A stretch of DNA of 64,000 nt from the NCBI RefSeq assembly GCF_051020975.1, contig NW_027478167.1, forward strand, positions 13,313,501 through 13,377,500, given 5' to 3'. The translations under genes and the position numbers were made by a program. The notes beneath the pieces are model-generated. The model worked only from the letters and a program-made list of their open reading frames with translations. It was not told the DNA's origin and did not search any database. The DNA is from Osmia lignaria lignaria. Lineage: Eukaryota > Arthropoda > Insecta > Hymenoptera > Megachilidae. This document shows positions 52,800 through 63,655 of the stretch, piece after piece (position 1 is the stretch's first letter; every line of letters starts with the position of its first letter).

Positions 52800-55700
52800 A
52801 TCAAAAAATATCATAGAACGTAAGAAGTGGGAAACTTAATTCTCTAGAAAAAAGGTCCCTTAACATTTTGCCATAGCTCGCATCGTTTCCGAGATATTTG
52901 CAGATTTAGCTCAAGGGAAGGGGCCTGACGGACATGTTTCGAGATATTTCTTCTTCTTGTTGTTCTTCTTCTGCACAGCTAAGCTGGAAGTGGCATTTGC
53001 AGCTCGCAATTGTGCAAAGTTATCTCAAAGAAACGGGCCACGGTGTTTCTGTATCTCTATTATGTTGGTGCGGCTTCGGAACTTTCAAATATCTTGATAT
53101 ATCTCGAAAACTAAGCATCTGATCAAAAAATATCATAGATCATGAATAGTAGGAAACTTAATTTCCTACAAAAAAGGTGTCTCAACATTTTGCCAGAGCT
53201 CGCATCGTTTCCGAGATATATGCAGATTTAGCTCAAAGGAAGGGGCCTGACGGACATATTTCGAGATATTTCTTCTTCTTGTTGTTCTTCTTCTGCACAG
53301 CTAAGCTGGAAGTGGCATTTGCAGCTCGCAATTGTGCAAAGTTATCTCAAAGAAACGGGCCACGGTGTTTCTGTATCTCTATTATGTTGGTGCGGCTTCG
53401 GAACTTTTAAATATCTTGATATATCTGGAAAAGTACGCTTCTCATCAAAAAATATCATAGAACATAAATAGTAGGAAACTTACTAATTTCCTACAAAAAA
53501 GGTCTCTCAACATTTTGCCAGAGCTCGCATCGTTTCCGAGATATTTGCAGATTTAGCTCAAAGGAAGGGGCTTGACGGACATATTTCGAGATATTTCTTC
53601 TTCTTGTTGTTCTTCTTCTGCACAGCTAAACTGGAAGTGGCATTTCCAGCTCGCAATAGTGCAGAGTTATCTCAAAGAAAGGGGCCACGGTGTTTCTGTA
53701 TCTTTATTATGTTGGTGCGGCTTCGGAACTTTCAAATATCTTGATATATCTCGAAAACTAAGCATCTGATCAAAAAATATCATAGATCATGAATAGTAGG
53801 AAACTTAATTCTCTACAAAAAAGGTCTCTTAAGATTTTGCCATAGCTCGCTTCGTTTCCGAGATATTTGCAGATTTATCTCAAGGGAAGGGGCCTGACGG
53901 ACATATTTCGAGATATTTCTTCTTCTTGTTGTTCCTCTTCAGCACAGTTAAGTTGGAAGTGGCATTTCCAGCCCGCAATAGTGCAGAGTTATCTCAAAGT
54001 AGGGATCCACGGTGTTTCTGTACCTTTATTATGTTGGTGCGGCGTCGGAACTTTTAAATATCTTCATATATCTCCAAAACTACGCATCTGACCAAAAAAT
54101 ATCATAGAACATAAATGGTAGGAAACTTAATTTCCTACAAAAAAGGTCTCTCAACATTTTGCCATAGCTCGTATCGTTTCTGAGATATTTGCAGATATAG
54201 CTCAAGGGAAGGGGCCTGACGGACATATTTCGAGATATTTCTTCTTCTTGTTGTTCCTCTTCAGCACAGCTAAGCTGGAAGTGGCATTTCCAGCACGCAA
54301 TAGTGCAGAGTTATCTCAAAGAAAGGATCCACGGTGTTTCTGCATCTTTATTATGTTGGTGCGGCTTCGGAACTTTTAAATATCTCGATATATCTCGAAA
54401 ACTACGCATATGACCAAAAAATATCATAGAACATAAATAGTAGGAAACTTAATTTCCTACAAAAAAGGTGTCTCAACATTTTGCCAGAGCTCGCATCGTT
54501 TCCGAGATATATGCAGATTTAGCTCAAAGGAAGGGGCCTGACGGACATATTTCGAGATATTTCTTCTTCTTGTTGTTCTTCTTCTTCACAGCTAAGCTGG
54601 AAGTGGCATTTGCAGCTCGCAATAGTGCAGAGTTATCTCAAAGAAACGGGCCACGGTGTTTCTGTATCTCTATTATGTTGGTGCGGCTTCGGAACTTTTA
54701 AATATCTTGATATATCTGGAAAACTACGCTTCTGATCAAAAAATATCATAGAACATAAATAGTAGGAAACTTACTAATTTCCTACAAAAAACGTCTCTCA
54801 ACATTTTGCCAGAGCTCGCATCGTTTCCGAGATATTTGCAGATTTAGCTCAAAGGAAGGGGCCTGACGGATATATTTCGGGATATTTCTTCTTCTTGTTG
54901 TTCCTCTTCAGCACAGCTAAGCTGGAAGTGGCATTTCCAGCCCGCAATAGTGCAGAGTTATCTCAAAGAAAGGATCCACGGTGTTTCTGTATCTTTATTA
55001 TGTTGGTGCGGCTTCGGAACTTTTAAATATCTCGATATATCTCGAAAACTACGCATATGACCAAAAAATATCATAGAACATAAATAGTAGGAAACTTAAT
55101 TTCCTACAAAAAAGCTCTCTCAACATTTTGCCATAGCTCGCATCGTTTCCGAGATATTTGCAGATATAGCTCAAGGGAAGGGGCCTGACGGACATATTTC
55201 GAGATATTTCTTCTTCTTGTTGTTCCTCTTCAGCACAGCTAAGCTGGAAGTGGCATTTCCAGCCCGCAATAGTGCAGAGTTATCTCAAAGAAAGGATCCA
55301 CGGTGTTTCTGTATCTTTATTATGTTGGTGCGGCTTCGGAACTTTTAAATATCTCGATATATCTCGAAAACTACGCATATGACCAAAAAATATCATAGAT
55401 CATAAATAGTAGGAAACTTAATTTCCTACAAAAAAGGTGTCTGAACTTTTTGCCAGAGCTCGCATCGTTTCCGAGATATTTGCAGATTTAGCTCAAAGGA
55501 AGGGGCCTGACGGACATATTTCGAGATATTTCTTCTTCTTGTTGTTCTTCTTCTGCACAGCTAAGCTGGAAGTGGCATTTGCAGCTCGCAATAGTGCAGA
55601 GTTATCTCAAAGAAACGGGCCACGGTGTTTCTGTATCTCTATTATGTTGGTGCGGCTTCGGAACTTTTAAATATCTCGATATATCTCGAAAATTACGCAT

Positions 55701-58700
55701 CTGACCAAAAAATATCATAGAACGTAAATAGTAGGAAACTTAATTTCCTACAAAAAAGGTCTCTCAACATTTTGCCATAGCTCGCATCGTTTCCGAGATA
55801 TTTGCAGATATAGCTCAAGGGAAGGGGCCTGACGGACATATTTCGAGATATTTCTTCTTCTTGTTGTTCCTCTTCAGCACAGCTAAGCTGGAAGTGGCAT
55901 TTCCAGCCCGCAATAGTGCAGAGTTATCTCAAAGAAAGGATCCACGGTGTTTCTGTATCTCTATTATGTTGGTGCGGCTTCGGAACTTTTAAATATCTTG
56001 ATATATCTCGAGAACTACGCATATGACCAAAAAATATCATAGAACATAAATAGTAGGAAACTTAATTTCCTACAAAAAAGCTCTCTCAACATTTTGCCAT
56101 AGCTCGCATCGTTTCCGAGATATTTGCAGATATAGCTCAAGGGAAGGGGCCTGACGGACATATTTCGAGATATTTCTTCTTCTTGTTGTTCCTCTTCAGC
56201 ACAGCTAAGCTGGAAGTGGCATTTCCAGCCCGCAATAGTGCAGAGTTATCTCAAAGAAAGGATCCACGGTGTTTCTGTATCTTTATTATGTTGGTGCGGC
56301 TTCGGAACTTTTAAATATCTCGATATATCTCGAAAACTACGCATATGACCAAAAAATATCATAGAACATAAATAGTAGGAAACTTAATTTCCTACAAAAA
56401 AGGTGTCTGAACATTTTGCCAGAGCTCGCATCGTTTCCGAGATATTTGCAGATTTAGCTCAAAGGAAGGGGCCTGACGGACATATTTCGAGATATTTCTT
56501 CTTCTTGTTGTTCTTCTTCTGCACAGCTAAGCTGGAAGTGGCATTTGCAGCTCGCAATAGTGCAGAGTTATCTCAAAGAAACGGGCCACGGTGTTTCTGT
56601 ATCTCTATTATGTTGGTGCGGCTTCGGAACTTTTAAATATCTCGATATATCTCGAAAATTACGCATCTGACCAAAAAATATCATAGAACATAAATAGTAG
56701 GAAACTTAATTTCCTACAAAAAAGGTCTCTCAACATTTTGCCATAGCTCGCATCGTTTCCGAGATATTTGCAGATATAGCTCAAGGGAAGGGGCCTGACG
56801 GACATATTTCGAGATATTTCTTCTTCTTGTTGTTCCTCTTCAGCACAGCTAAGCTGGAAGTGGCATTTCCAGCCCGCAATAGTGCAGAGTTATCTCAAAG
56901 AAAGGATCCACGGTGTTTCTGTATCTCTATTATGTTGGTGCGGCTTCGGAACTTTTAAATATCTTGATATATCTCGAGAACTACGCATCTGATCAAAAAA
57001 TATCATACAACCTAAACAGTAGGAAACTTAATTCTCTACAAAAAAGGTCTCTTAACATTTTGCCATAGCTCGCTTCGTTTCCGAGATATTTGCAGATTTA
57101 CCTCAAGGGAAGGGGCCTGACGGACATATTCCGAGATATTTCTTGTTCTTGTTGTGCTTCTTCTGCACAGCTAAGCTGGAAGTGGCATTTCCAGCCCGCA
57201 ATAGTGCGGAGTTATCTCAAAGAAAGGATCCACGGTGTTTCTGTATCTTTATTATGTTGGTGTGGCTTCGGCACTTTTAAATATCTCGATATATCTCGAA
57301 AACTACGCATCTGACCAAAAAATATCATCGAAGATAGATAGTAGGAAACTTAATTTCCTACAAAAAAGGTCTCTCAACATTTTGCCATAGCTCGCATCGT
57401 TTCCGAGATATTTGCAGATATAGCTCAAGGGAAGGGGCCTGACGGACATATTTCGAGATATTTCTTCTTCTTGTTGTTCCTCTTCAGCACAGTTAAGCTG
57501 GAAGTGGCATTTCCAGCCCGCAATAGTGCAGAGTTATCTCAAAGTAGGGATCCACGGTGTTTCTGTATCTATATTATGTTGGTGCGACTTCGGAACTTTT
57601 AAATATCTCGATATATCTCGAAAATTACGCATCTGACCAAAAAATATCATAGAACATAAATAGTAGGAAACTTAATTTCCTACAAAAAAGGTCTCTCAAC
57701 ATTTTGCCATAGCTCGCATCGTTTGCGAGATATTTGCAGATTTAGCTCAAGGGAAGGGGCCTGACGGACATATTCCGAGATATTTCTTCTTCTTGTTGTT
57801 CTTCTTCTGCACTGCTAAGCTGGAACTCGCATTTGCAGCTCGCAGTAGTGCAGAGTTATCTCAAAGAAACGGGCCACGGTGTTTCTGTATCTCTATTATG
57901 TTGGTGCGGCTTCGGAACTTTTAAATATCTCGATATATCTCGAAAATTACGCATCTGACCAAAAAATATCATAGAACATAAATAGTAGGAAACTTAATTT
58001 CCTACAAAAAAGGTCTCTCAACATTTTCCCATAGCTCGCATCGTTTCCGAGATATTTGCAGATATAGCTCAAGGGAAGGGGCCTGACGGACATATTTCGA
58101 GATATTTCTTCTTCTTGTTGTTCCTCTTCAGCACAGCTAAGCTGGAAGTGGCATTTCCAGCCCGCAATAGTGCAGAGTTATCTCAAAGAAAGGATCCACG
58201 GTGTTTCTGTATCTCTATTATGTTGGTGCGGCTTCGGAACTTTTAAATATCTTGATATATCTCGAGAACTACGCATCTGATCAAAAAATATCATACAACA
58301 TAAACAGTAGGAAACTTAATTCTCTACAAAAAAGGTCTCTTAACATTTTGCCATAGCTCGCTTCGTTTCCGAGATATTTGCAGATTTACCTCAAGGGAAG
58401 GGGCCTGACGGACATATTCCGAGATATTTCTTGTTCTTGTTGTGCTTCTTCTGCACAGCTAAGCTGGAAGTAGCATTTCCAGCCCGCAATAGTGCGGAGT
58501 TATCTCAAAGAAAGGATCCACGGTGTTTCTGTATCTTTATTATGTTGGTGTGGCTTCGGAACTTTTAAATATCTCGATATATCTCGAAAACTACGCATCT
58601 GACCAAAAAATATCATCGAACATAAATAGTAGGAAACTTAATTTCCTACAAAAAAGGTCTCTCAACATTTTGCCATAGCTCGCATCGTTTCCGAGATATT

Positions 58701-60008
58701 TGCAGATTTAGCTCAAAGGAAGGGGCCTGACGGACATATTCCGAGATATTTCTTGTTCTTGTTGTGCTTCTTCTGCACAGCTAAGCTGGAAGTGGCATTT
58801 GCAGCTCGCAATAGTGCAGAGTTATCGCAAAGAAAGGGGCCACGGTGTTTCTGTATCTTTATGTTGGTGCGGGTTCGGAACTTTTAAATATGTCGATATA
58901 TCTCGAAAACTACGCATCTGATGAAAAAATATCATAGAACATAAAAAGTAGGAAACTTAATTCTCTACAAAAAAGGTCTCGTAACATTTTGCCATAGCTC
59001 GCATCGTTTCCGAGATATTTGCAGATTTAGCTCAAGGGAAGGGGCCTGACGGACATATTCCGAGGTATTTCTTGTTCTTGTTGTGCTTCTTCTGCACAGC
59101 TAAGCTGACCTGGCATTTGCAGCTCGCAATAGTGCAGAGTTATCTCGCAGAAAGGGGCCATGGTGTTTCCGTATCTCTATTATGTTGGTGCGGCTTCGGA
59201 ACTTTTAAATATCTTGATATATCTCGAAAACTAAGCATCTGATCAAAAAACATCATAGAACATGAATAGTAGGAAACTTAATTCTCTACAAAAACGGTCT
59301 CATAAGATTTTGCCATAGCTCGCATCGTTTCCGAGATATTTGCAGATATAGCTCAAGGGAAGGGGCCTGACGGACATATTTCGAGATATTTCTTCTTCTT
59401 GTTGTTGCTCTTCAGCACAGTTAAGCTGGAAGTGGCATTTCCAGCCCGCAATAGTGCAGAGTTATCTCAAAGTAGGGATCCACGGTGTTTCTGCATCTAT
59501 ATTATGTAGGTGCGGCTTCGGAACTTTTAAATATCTCGATATATCTCGAAAATTACGCATCTGACCAAAAAATATCATAGAACATAAATAGCAGGAAACT
59601 TAATTTCCTACAAAAAAGGTCTCTCAACATTTTGCCATAGCTCGCATCGTTTCCGAGATATTTGCAGATTTAGCTCAAGGGAAGGGGCCTGACGGACATA
59701 TTCCGAGATATTTCTTCTTCTTGTTGTTCTTCTTCTGCACAGCTAAGCTGGAAGTGGCATTTTCAGCTCGCAATAGTGCATAGTTATCTCGCAGAAAGGG
59801 GCCACGGTGTTTCTGTATCTCTATTATGTTGGTGCGGCTTCGGAACATTTAAATATCTTGATATATCTCGAAAACTACGCATCTGATCAAAAAATATGAT
59901 AGAACATAAAAAGTAAGAAACTTAATTCTCTACAAAAAAGGTCTCTTAACATTTTGCCATAGCTCGCATCGTTTCCGAGATATTTGCAGATTTAGCTCAA
60001 GGGTAGGG
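52800..60008 (+). repeat. Diverged right-flank satellite subfamily (about 22 monomers)
   Basis: From about 52,800 the monomers switch to a related but distinct type. Diagnostic changes are TTTAGCTCAA or TATAGCTCAA for TTTATCTCAA, GCTCGCATCG for GCTCGCTTCG, AATTTCCTAC for AATTCTCTAC, CTCTCAACATTTT, TGACCAAAA for TGATCAAAA, and often AAAGGATCCACGG for AAAGGGGCCACGG. The AGCTCAA change puts a TAG in the otherwise open frame. A 3-monomer period (966 bp) is visible at about 55,390-57,000. A 3-bp insertion near 53,483 recurs near 54,774. Core-like or hybrid monomers occur at about 53,810-54,090, 57,000-57,310 and 58,280-58,620. Array edges are usually older and less homogenised, which fits this pattern. 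Confidence 0.85.
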
Positions 60009-60013
60009 CCCAG
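60003..60013. other. Satellite/28S rDNA breakpoint
   Basis: Left of this point the diverged satellite reads ...GATTTAGCTCAAGGG. Satellite-like bases continue as TAGGGCC, with one substitution and one missing G compared with the usual AAGGGGCC. The 28S complement begins as GCCCAGACCC. The GCC at 60,008-60,010 fits both sides, so the junction has about 3 bp of microhomology. No target-site duplication, poly-A tail or transposon end is visible. Confidence 0.8.
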
Positions 60014-60147
60014 ACCCTTCTGCGCACACCGCCGCGACCCTCCTACTCGTCAGGGCTTCATGGAGGACCAAATTTTGTCCAGCCCCACTTGCCACTGACG
60101 GCGGAGTATAGGCGCGACGCTTCAGTGCCATCCATTTTCAGGGCTAG

Positions 60148-60185
<38 letters not shown>

Positions 60186-60490
60186 ATTCCGACTGCCATG
60201 GCCACCGTCCTGCTGTCTGAAGCAACCAACGCCTTTCATGGTATCCCATAAGCGTCGACTTAGGCGCCTTAACTCTGCGTTTGGTTCATCCCACAGCGCC
60301 AGTTCTGCTTACCAAAATTGGCCCACTTGGCACTCTGATCCAATAATAAAATCTCATGGCTTCATTTGATGCAAGCAAGCCGGAGATCTCACCCATTTAA
60401 AGTTTGAGAATAGGTTGAGGTCGTTTCGGCCCCAAGGCCTCTAATCATTCGCTTTACCAGATGAGACTCGCAATAACGTTCGAGCGAGTG

Positions 60491-60543
<53 letters not shown>

Positions 60544-61383
60544 AGTCTTTCGCCCATATACCCAGTTCCGACGATCGATTTGCACGTCAGAATCGCTACG
60601 GACCTCCATCAGGGTTTCCCCTGACTTCGTCCTGACCAGGCATAGTTCACCATCTTTCGGGTCCCAACGTGTACGCTCTAGGTGCGCCTCTTCTCGCAAT
60701 GAGAACGAGACGCCCCGGGAGTGCGAGGCCTAATCGTAACGAGGCCCATCCTCCCTAGGTCGACGCAGAGGACGACATTCACTTTCATTTCGCCTTTAGG
60801 TTTATTTATATCCCAATGACTCGCGCACATGTTAGACTCCTTGGTCCGTGTTTCAAGACTGGTCCTGAGAGTACCCAAAGCAATAGCGTCGCCGACCGGT
60901 AATTCAAAGCTTGGCCAGTCCAAGGACTCCTCCTGCTAACAGCTGGCCAGACCCGGGGACGGCGCATAGTCCGTACATCCGGGTAATTATAACTGAACCT
61001 AGCTTGCGGCGGTCCTGACGCACACACATTCGAAAATGGATTGGTTGCGGCCTGATACCGTCTGAGTACCGTCGCGCAGTCGGCCAGGCAACCGAGGGTC
61101 TGTCACGAACACCGTTAAGGTGACGGACAGGCTCCGCCTCGGACCGTAGACCGACACGCAACGGGTCGCGACGTTCTACTAGGGGAGAAGTGCACGACTA
61201 CCTCGCCGGAACATTCGCCGAAGGTGGTGTGCCCTCGCTAATGGAACCCGAAGGTCCATCCGGGGCATCGCGCACCAACGGGAGCCAGCGTTGTTGACGA
61301 TGAATCTCCCCATTCGATCTTTTGGGTTTCTCAGGTTTACCCCTGAACGGTTTCACGTACTCTAGAACTCTCTCTTCAAAGTT

Positions 61384-61425
<42 letters not shown>

Positions 61426-61770
61426 GTGGTCGTATTTAGCCTTAGATGGAGTTTACCACCCACTTAGGGCTGCACTCTCAAGCAACCCGACTCTAAGGAG
61501 AGATCCTCCCGAAACGCGTACCGGTCACTACGGGCCTGGCACCCTCTATGGGTAAATGGCCCCATTCAAGATGGACTTGGACGCAATTCGATGTCTCGGG
61601 ATAAACGGATCCTCCTGAACACTACATTTCCCAGCGGCGGTACCGCGGGATTCAGTGCTGGGCTCATTCCTGTTCGCTCGCCGCTACTAAGGAAATCCTA
61701 GTTAGTTTCTTTTCCTCCGCTTAATAATATGCTTAAATTCAGCGGGTAATCTCGCCTACTCTGAGGTCGT
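60008..61770 (-). rRNA. 28S rRNA, 5' part only, truncated at the satellite junction
   Basis: Read on the minus strand, the sequence starts at about 61,770 with the 28S 5' end, including AAGCATATTATTAAGCGGAG at 61,716-61,735. It continues through the D1-D3 regions and core motifs such as GTACCGTGAGGGAAAGTTGA, ACACGGACCAAGGAGTCTAA and GTGTGTAACAACTCACCTGC. It stops after AGAAGGGTCTGGGC at about 60,008, roughly 1.76 kb in. A full insect 28S is about 4 kb, so the 3' half is absent and satellite takes its place. The break lies well before the conserved R1 and R2 target region. Several bases differ from nearly invariant positions as I remember them, for example 60,195, 60,318, 60,556 and 61,364, so a decaying, nonfunctional copy is likely. 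Identity as 28S is certain; functional status is inference. Confidence 0.95.
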
Positions 61771-63498
61771 CAATTTCTTTGGTTTCATCGAAAGGTGAAT
61801 AATGATGCTCGATGCAAAAAAAAAAAAAATAAACGAAAAGAAGCAAAAAAGCAAACACGTAGAGAAACTGTGCGTGAATCAACCTTTCGCATATTCAATT
61901 TTTCCTCCTCTCTCGTTTCAAAATGTTTGTATTTATCGTTCGATGAAACGAGCACAAGAGGGAAAAAAAAGTTGAGACACGACGTTCCCATAATTTTCGT
62001 GTTATTTCCTTTTTGCTTCAAACATTTTGCGGACTGCAGCTTCGTCGTATTGCTTTTATCAATTTTTAACAATTTCAAAGCGAAGACAACTCGCAAGACG
62101 ATCCATTTCGTCTCGGTTCAATTTTAACGTCCGTCCGTATTATTTTTTGTTCCACAAGAGATTTCGAATAGGTTTCTTTATTTATCATCCCTTCTTTTCG
62201 AGCGCCACGGAAGCAAGAGGAAAAGCAAGAGCGAGAGAACATTTCGCGTATACTTCATTTAACAATTTTAACCAACACGCGATGTACTCCACACACCTCT
62301 TAGATTTAACAACTGCTTTTCTCTTCTTCTCCCCTTAGCGCAAGGGTAAACCCCATTTGTCTCTTCTTTGGAACGCAACAAAACTTTCGAGGACTGGACG
62401 ACCGAGCGATGGTCGCGCGGTCTTCGCTTATCTTTAACAAACGAAGTAGTCCGTATGTATTCTAAATGTTGAAGCCTCCTAGAGCTTTAAGCCATGCGAG
62501 ACATTGAAATGCTGTTTTAACGGGAGCATGCATAATTGCTGCAAACATACTTTTATCACAAGTTCTAGCCACGCCACGGAGGCTTCGAAGTTCCTTCACC
62601 ATTCGCTTTCCTCTCTTTTGTTACACAGTTTCAGACTACGATCAGGGGTACCGAAACGCTGTATTGATTGTAAACAACCATTTTTATCTTGGAGCGGAGC
62701 GTTCCTTTACTCGTTAGATTTGTCTTGTCGCGTGTGTATTCGCTTTTTCGACGCTTTTTAACCATTTAACTTGTTTAGCGAAGCTAAACGCACAGACAGA
62801 CAAAAAAAAAGGAACAGCATCGCGCGTCAAACAGCGACGACCCATCTGAAGCGATCTTTCATTTATACACCGTTTGTAAACAGAGAGATGTATAAAGCGC
62901 GGGGAATCATTCGAAACCCTGGGGCTATTCGAGCTTGCATTTCAGCAAATTATCATCTCAAACATTTCACTCGTTTGCTTTTTCTAAATTTATAGGAGAG
63001 CTTCTTTCGTTTATTTTTGACACACCTTTCGTAAATATCGTTTCTGGCAACGTCGGGAGCGTGGATTTCTACAAGTGAACAATCGCGCCGATCCGATAAC
63101 TTCCAGCAGGATGGAGAATCTTTATAGATTATCTTCCGAGAACTCGGTGCTTTCACGGGCGGTCGTTTATAAATTTTAACGAACGACTCGCGCGCCGTGA
63201 CGCACTTGCGCTAGTTCGAAGAGATATTTCGAAATTTGTTTCTCTCCTTTAACGGCCTGCATTTAGTGTATCGGTTGCGATTTTCGTCACATCGTTTCCA
63301 CGACAAACGCCGACGAACTGCCCAACTATCGCTCGTACGTTGCGACTCTTTCTTTGTTTATCGTTCATTCATTCTTTCAATTTCGTTCGATAATCCCGCT
63401 CCGAAACGTTCTACTTTCGTTGAACGACGGCGAGATGTTTAGAAAGAAATGAATTACTCTTTTTTCGAGAAGCAAACGCAAGCAGTCTTTTGTTAAGA
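61771..63498 (-). other. ITS2, internal transcribed spacer 2 (about 1.73 kb)
   Basis: This is the spacer between the 3' end of 5.8S and the 5' end of 28S, so it is ITS2 of the minus-strand rDNA unit. It is AT-rich with homopolymer runs, such as the A-run at about 61,817-61,829 and another near 62,801-62,809, and shows no tandem repeats or recognisable gene. Small open frames on both strands, including those within 61,785-62,338 and 62,504-62,761, overlap each other, match nothing I know and are chance frames. At about 1.73 kb it is long for an animal ITS2, though long spacers are known in some Hymenoptera. The exact ends are uncertain by a few bases. Confidence 0.9.
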
Positions 63499-63655
63499 AA
63501 ACGACCCTCAGCCAGGCGTGGTCCAGGAATTGTATCCGTGGACCGCAATGTGCGTTCGAAATGTCGATGTTCATGTGTCCTGCAGTTCACACGTTGACGC
63601 GCAATTAGCTGCGTTCTTCATCGACCCACGAGCCAAGTGATCCACCGTTCAGGGT
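63499..63655 (-). rRNA. 5.8S rRNA, complete
   Basis: On the minus strand this begins with CCCTGAACGGTGGATCACTT near 63,655 and contains GATGAAGAACGCAGCTAATT, GTGTGAACTGCAGGACACAT and CGAACGCACATTGCGGTCCA. It ends with GCTGAGGGTCGTTT near 63,499. The length of about 157 nt fits metazoan 5.8S, with no split into 5.8S and 2S of the kind seen in some Diptera. Unlike the adjoining 28S fragment I see no obvious damage. It forms part of the large ribosomal subunit by pairing with 28S. Ends are placed by homology from memory and may shift by one or two bases. Confidence 0.95.

Larger units (their letters stand above)
1..60008 (+). repeat. 322-bp satellite DNA array, about 187 tandem monomers
   Basis: The whole stretch is a head-to-tail array of one monomer with no spacer and no inversion. 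The anchor TGCAGA that follows GAGATATT recurs at 99, 421, 743, 1065 and so on up to 59,985. That is 186 intervals of 322 bp with a net drift of only 6 bp. The array has no left boundary in the window and ends on the right inside 28S rRNA. Most core monomers contain a TGATCA site just after the CTACGCATC block, so a BclI or DpnII ladder is expected. A satellite of this size and uniformity is typical of centromeric or pericentromeric heterochromatin, or of DNA next to rDNA. Chromosomal position is inference. I do not recognise the monomer as a named satellite family. Copy number could be distorted by assembly. Confidence 0.97.

Noticed and set aside
98..54091. Tandem family of small protein genes of about 74 residues, one per 322 bp
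   Set aside because: Start codons are mostly TTG, the frame is broken by TGA or TAG in whole subfamilies, no promoter or domain is visible, and the DNA repeats equally well outside the frame. It is satellite DNA.
1..60008. CRISPR array
   Set aside because: The full 322 bp repeats without unique spacers, and the flank is eukaryotic rDNA.
1..60008. CENP-B box in the monomer
   Set aside because: I compared TTCG-containing stretches (CTTCGTTTCCGAG, TTTCGAGATATTTC, CTTCGGAACTTTT) with the nTTCGnnnnAnnCGGGn pattern. None has the CGGG part.
1..60008. Telomeric repeat arrays (TTAGG or its complement)
   Set aside because: No tandem run of the insect telomere motif was seen anywhere in the window.
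60003..60013. R1 or R2 retrotransposon insertion in 28S
   Set aside because: The break is in the first half of 28S, well before the R1/R2 target region. There is no reverse transcriptase sequence, poly-A tail or target-site duplication.
60058..61555. Protein-coding frames on both strands
   Set aside because: They lie entirely within recognisable 28S rRNA sequence.
61785..62995. Protein-coding frames of 74 to 110 residues
   Set aside because: They lie inside ITS2, overlap on opposite strands, have low-complexity composition from A- and T-runs and match no family I know.
60008..63655. Bacterial rRNA operon
   Set aside because: A separate 5.8S, long ITS2 and 28S D-region motifs are eukaryotic. 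No 16S, 23S, 5S or tRNA spacer is present.
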